Of a DNA stretch of 64,000 bases, positions 61,441-64,000 are shown piece after piece. The position numbers and the translations under genes are program-made. The notes under the pieces were generated by a model. It saw only the letters and a list, made by a program, of their open reading frames with translations. It was not told the DNA's origin and searched no databases. Source of the DNA: Paenibacillus sabuli (GTDB taxonomy: Bacteria > Bacillota > Bacilli > Paenibacillales > Paenibacillaceae); contig NZ_JACXIZ010000012.1 in the NCBI RefSeq assembly GCF_014705605.1, positions 62,001 through 126,000 on the forward strand, given 5' to 3'. Numbering within the stretch: position 1 is the first letter of the stretch; every line of letters begins with the position of its first letter.

Positions 61441-61910
61441 AGCGCATATTGCGAGGCTACTCGGCGCAAGGGGCTCCAGTGGTGGAAATAAGCGCAATAT
61501 GTGAGCCTACTCGGCGCATTGGGCTCCAGCGGCGGAATTAAGCGCAATATGTGAGCCTACTCGGCGCAACGGGCTCCAGCGGCGGAATTAAGCGCAATAT
61601 GTGAGGCTACTCAGCACAATGGGCCCCAGTGGCGGAATTAAGCGCAATATGTGAGCCTACTCGGCGCAATGGGCTCCAGCGGCGGAATTAAGCACAATAT
61701 GTGAGCCTACTCGGCGCAATGGGCTCCAGCGGCGGAATTAAGCGCAATATGTGAGCCTACTCGGCGCAACGGGCCCCGGCGGCGAAATTAAGTGCAATAT
61801 GTGAGCCTACTCGGCGCAACGGGCCCCAACGGCGGAATTAAGCGCAATATGTGAGCCTACTCGGCGCAATGGGCTCCAGCGGCGGAATTAAGCTCACATT
61901 CCGAGGCTGC
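61441..61910. repeat. 50-bp tandem array, nine full copies and a partial tenth
   Basis: Units start every 50 bases from 61441 to 61841, and a partial unit begins at 61891. A typical unit opens AGCGCAATATGTGAGCC and closes GGCGGAATTA. GGCTC near the end of one unit can pair with GAGCC in the next. There are no spacers, and 50 is not a multiple of three, so it is neither a CRISPR nor a coding repeat. Confidence 0.92.
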
Positions 61911-62061
61911 ACAGTGAAATCTTGTCTCCAGACGTGGATGTAACCGCATTTTCCACACGACGGCTCTCTCGGCTCGCACAAAGACTCGCACGAAGGCTCG
62001 CATGGCGCGCGCATTCTTCACCGGAATCGTCCGCTGGCGCTGCGACGCACGTTTCGTTCCG

Positions 62062-62110
62062 CGCAAAAGACCCTTGCGTTCCCTTGACGGGAAGGCAAAG
62101 GGTCTTTTGC
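62062..62110. terminator. Long hairpin downstream of the DUF4097 gene
   Basis: CGCAAAAGACCC at the left pairs with GGGTCTTTTGCG at the right, with additional inner GGGAA/TTCCC pairing around TTGA. T-runs lie inside the stem rather than after it. It could end minus-strand transcripts from the DUF4097 gene. Confidence 0.5.
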
Positions 62111-62120
62111 GGCTCTCGCA

Positions 62121-62204
62121 TGCTCATGCAGGTATGCTCATGTTGGCGTGCTCATGTTGGCGTGCTCATATGGGCATGCCTGTGTTGGCATGCTCGTGCG
62201 TATG
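62121..62204. repeat. 14-bp tandem array, six units
   Basis: Units related to TGCTCATGTTGGCG run without gaps from 62121 to 62204; two central copies (62135 and 62149) are identical. The array ends 33 bases before the stop codon of the DUF4097 gene. Confidence 0.8.
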
Positions 62205-62236
62205 AACAGGCCTAAGCTGGAACGCAGCCGCCCTCG

Positions 62237-63250
62237 TCAATCCAGTCTGAAGTTGCCCGAGCCGGTCCGGACATCGAGCAGTACGTCGCCGCTGCCGAAT
62301 GCGCCCCGGATGCGATCGTGGTCGCGCTCGTCCGTATCGTACGCGAAGCCGTCCCACTCGATCCGTCCCCGGCCCGAGCCGCCGTCGTAGCGCACCTCCA
62401 GCGAAGCCGGCTCCCGCGCAAGCTCGACCTCGACGTTGCCGCTGCCGGTCTCCAGCATCGTGTCGCGGCGCAGCTCGTCCGTGGCGAGATCGATATTCCC
62501 GCTGCCCGCACGGCCGTTCAACTCCGCCAGACCGTCCTCTAACTCGATGTTGCCGCTGCTGGCGTCCACCGTCAACGTGAGCAGCTCGTAGCCGTCCACC
62601 TCGATGCCGCCGCTGCCGGTCTTCACCTGGGCATCGCCGCCGTACAGCCGCGTCAGCTCGATCTTGCCGCTGCCGGTCTCGACGGCGAGCAAGCGGGCCG
62701 TCATCTGCTCGACGCTCACGTCGCCGCTGCCGGCACTGACGCTGCCTTGCTCCGCACTGATATCCGTTAGCTCAATATCGCCGCTACCGGTCTTTATCTC
62801 CAGGACATTCGCCTCGAGCCCGGTTGCGACAAGATCGCCGCTGCCGGCCTCGGCCCGCAGCTCCTCCCACATACGGCTCGGCACCTCGACGGTCAGCGTC
62901 GTGCGGCCGAATGTGATGCCGAAGCCGCGCGAGCTTCCGACGTTCACCTCGATCGTACCGGAGCGGCTCTGTACGGTGAGCTCCGGCAGCTTGCGTCCGA
63001 TCGCCAGACCCGACTGGCTGCCGCGCAGCTCGGCGCTCACGCGCTCTTCCGACACTGGGACGAGCCGCACTTCGGCCGACCCTGCCTCAATGTGCAGCCG
63101 ATCCGCCTCATCCGAAGCGACGCTCTTGCCCATGTCGAAGGACTCGGAAATCCCGCCCAGACTGCCCAGCGACAGCTTGCCGCCGTTAAACAAGAAGACC
63201 AGTCCGACGATACCGGCCACTATGAGCACCACGCCCATCAATCGTTTCAT
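62237..63250 (-). CDS. Membrane-anchored DUF4097 protein (LiaG-like)
   Basis: This 337-residue protein has an N-terminal membrane segment (MKRLMGVVLIVAGIVGLVFL) and a long extracytoplasmic beta-helical DUF4097 domain. Each turn carries a variant of GSGDI (for example EIKTGSGDIELTDI and VETGSGKIELTRL), giving about ten repeats. LiaG of the B. subtilis lia envelope-stress operon has this architecture. No liaFSR genes are adjacent. Start: ATG at 63250, eight bases after GAGGGAG; an ATG at 63256 is too close to the site. Confidence 0.85.
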   Translation of the reverse strand: MKRLMGVVLIVAGIVGLVFLFNGGKLSLGSLGGISESFDMGKSVASDEADRLHIEAGSAEVRLVPVSEERVSAELRGSQSGLAIGRKLPELTVQSRSGTIEVNVGSSRGFGITFGRTTLTVEVPSRMWEELRAEAGSGDLVATGLEANVLEIKTGSGDIELTDISAEQGSVSAGSGDVSVEQMTARLLAVETGSGKIELTRLYGGDAQVKTGSGGIEVDGYELLTLTVDASSGNIELEDGLAELNGRAGSGNIDLATDELRRDTMLETGSGNVEVELAREPASLEVRYDGGSGRGRIEWDGFAYDTDERDHDRIRGAFGSGDVLLDVRTGSGNFRLD

Positions 63251-63387
63251 CTGCATTCTCCCTCTCTCACCGCCTGCGTCTCGGACGCAGCGTCTTGCCT
63301 TGATGAGATCAGTATAGCAGCAAGAGGCCGCGAACTCCTACCGTCCGCCGAACGAAACCAACCCCGACCCGGGTCCAGGTTCGCCGC

Positions 63388-64000
63388 CTACTTGCGCCCG
63401 AAGTCGGCCTTGATCTCTCCCCATGACTCGGTCTCCCACTTGACGATCTTGTTGGGATAATCGTTCTCGTGCAGCCAGCGCATCGCCCGGTCGGCCAGCG
63501 CCCACACCTGCGCCGTCGAGGCGTCGCGCCTGAGCGTGGAGGCAATTTTTTTGTTGCGGATCCAGGCCAGCGCCGTGCGGGAGTCGGTGTACACCGTCCG
63601 CGCGCTGCCGCGCGCCTTCAAGTAAGAGAGGGCGTGGACGATCGCGATGAACTCTCCGAGGTTGTTGGTCCCGTTGGGGATCGGTCCGACCTGGAACAGC
63701 AGCTCGCCCGTGGCCGTATCCACTCCCTTGTATTCAATCGGTCCGGGGTTACCGTGCGTGCCGACATCGACCGAGACGCTATCGTAATCAATGCTCGCGG
63801 GCGAAACCGCCGGCTTGCTTCCTGGACGCCGCGCAGCACCGGCGCCTGCCCGGGCGCCCGCCGCCTTGCCCTCACCTGCGGGAGCAGCCGCCTTGCCCCC
63901 GCGTCCCCAATGCTTCTTCCAGCCGTCCTTGTAGGCGGCCTCGGCCAGCGCCCTCGTGGCGTACGACTTGTACTTGGCCTCGGGGTAGCCCGTCACCTGC
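63388..64000 (-). CDS. rnhA: Ribonuclease HI with N-terminal hybrid-binding (viroplasmin-like) domain, 5' end cut by window
   Basis: The open frame continues past base 64000. The visible part begins inside the hybrid-binding domain (GYPEAKYKSYATRALAEAAY). A Gly/Ala-rich linker follows, then an RNase HI domain of the Bacillus halodurans type. The four acidic residues are present: Asp in VSVDVGTHGNPG, Glu in NLGEFIAIVHAL, Asp in VYTDSRTALAW and Asp near the end in EIKADFGRK. It removes RNA from RNA-DNA hybrids. A GTG at 63996 is in frame but lies within the domain, so the true start lies outside the window. Confidence 0.9.
   Translation of the reverse strand, partial: QVTGYPEAKYKSYATRALAEAAYKDGWKKHWGRGGKAAAPAGEGKAAGARAGAGAARRPGSKPAVSPASIDYDSVSVDVGTHGNPGPIEYKGVDTATGELLFQVGPIPNGTNNLGEFIAIVHALSYLKARGSARTVYTDSRTALAWIRNKKIASTLRRDASTAQVWALADRAMRWLHENDYPNKIVKWETESWGEIKADFGRK

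Noticed and set aside
61441-61910. Possible CRISPR array
   Set aside because: The 50-bp units are contiguous, with no unique spacers, and no cas gene is near.

Overview
The window is a GC-rich (roughly 65 %) chromosomal segment of a Firmicute, most likely a member of the Paenibacillaceae (Paenibacillus/Cohnella type). The evidence is the FtsEX-M23-CtpB-MinJ-like cluster, two LtaS-type synthases, GlpP/GlpK, an HprK-type kinase, HelD, YdjO, a preQ1-I riboswitch, CcpA cre boxes, an S-layer-homology (SLH) anchored secreted enzyme, and many AraC regulators paired with sugar dehydrogenases. I saw no rRNA, tRNA, CRISPR array, prophage or intact insertion sequence.

Layout. 1-4.9 kb: carbohydrate genes (AraC/binding-protein fusion cut by the window edge, Gfo/Idh/MocA dehydrogenase plus TIM-barrel isomerase, AraC regulator, mutarotase-like gene). 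4.9-10.7 kb: division and cell-wall cluster on the minus strand in the order ftsE, ftsX, M23 hydrolase, ctpB-like protease, MinJ-like PDZ protein. 10.9-17.1 kb: a 38-residue membrane peptide, two LTA-synthase-family proteins, a membrane PDZ-Lon protease and a small LytTR protein whose promoter carries a perfect cre box. 17.3-24.1 kb: two more dehydrogenases with an AraC regulator, and three aldo/keto reductases. 24.7-27.5 kb: queC-queD-queE-queF behind a preQ1-I riboswitch. 27.6-33.6 kb: GntR/membrane protein pair, EamA transporter, VOC protein, a patch of decayed gene fragments with a candidate small RNA, and a GDPD-MFS pair. 33.8-36.3 kb: ydjO, a divergent IF-3 paralogue behind a terminator, and an IMP dehydrogenase with a perfect sigma-A promoter. 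36.3-38.4 kb: a predicted nuclease-HTH protein surrounded by short repeats. 38.4-45.4 kb: HprK-type kinase, J-like membrane protein, cold-shock protein, GNAT protein, a 40-residue membrane peptide, thioredoxin-like protein plus CcdA, and glpP-glpK with a terminator leader. 45.7-50.9 kb: a 1694-residue SLH-anchored beta-helix enzyme of visibly lower GC. 51-58.9 kb: RidA, YheO-type regulator, ABC ATPase, hydroxyacid dehydrogenase, FGGY kinase, heme-monooxygenase-like protein, sulfatase and AraC regulator. 59-64 kb: HelD, a 50-bp tandem array, a LiaG-like DUF4097 protein and RNase HI (cut by the window edge).

How it fits together. Carbon-source use dominates: five AraC regulators sit beside sugar oxidoreductases or hydrolases, GlpK keeps the HPr-phosphorylated histidine region, an HprK-type kinase is present, and two cre boxes match the consensus fully. 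A second theme is envelope construction (FtsEX hydrolase activation, LTA synthesis, LiaG-like protein). A third is cold response: YdjO, the IF-3 paralogue and a Csp protein. Intergenic DNA is unusually rich in repeat families: a 23-bp dispersed repeat (7 copies), an 18-bp palindrome (4 copies), a 39-bp array, a 50-bp array and a 14-bp array. The most unusual arrangement is the IF-3-like gene, which starts immediately after a strong terminator with almost no room for a promoter of its own. All functions are inferred from sequence alone.
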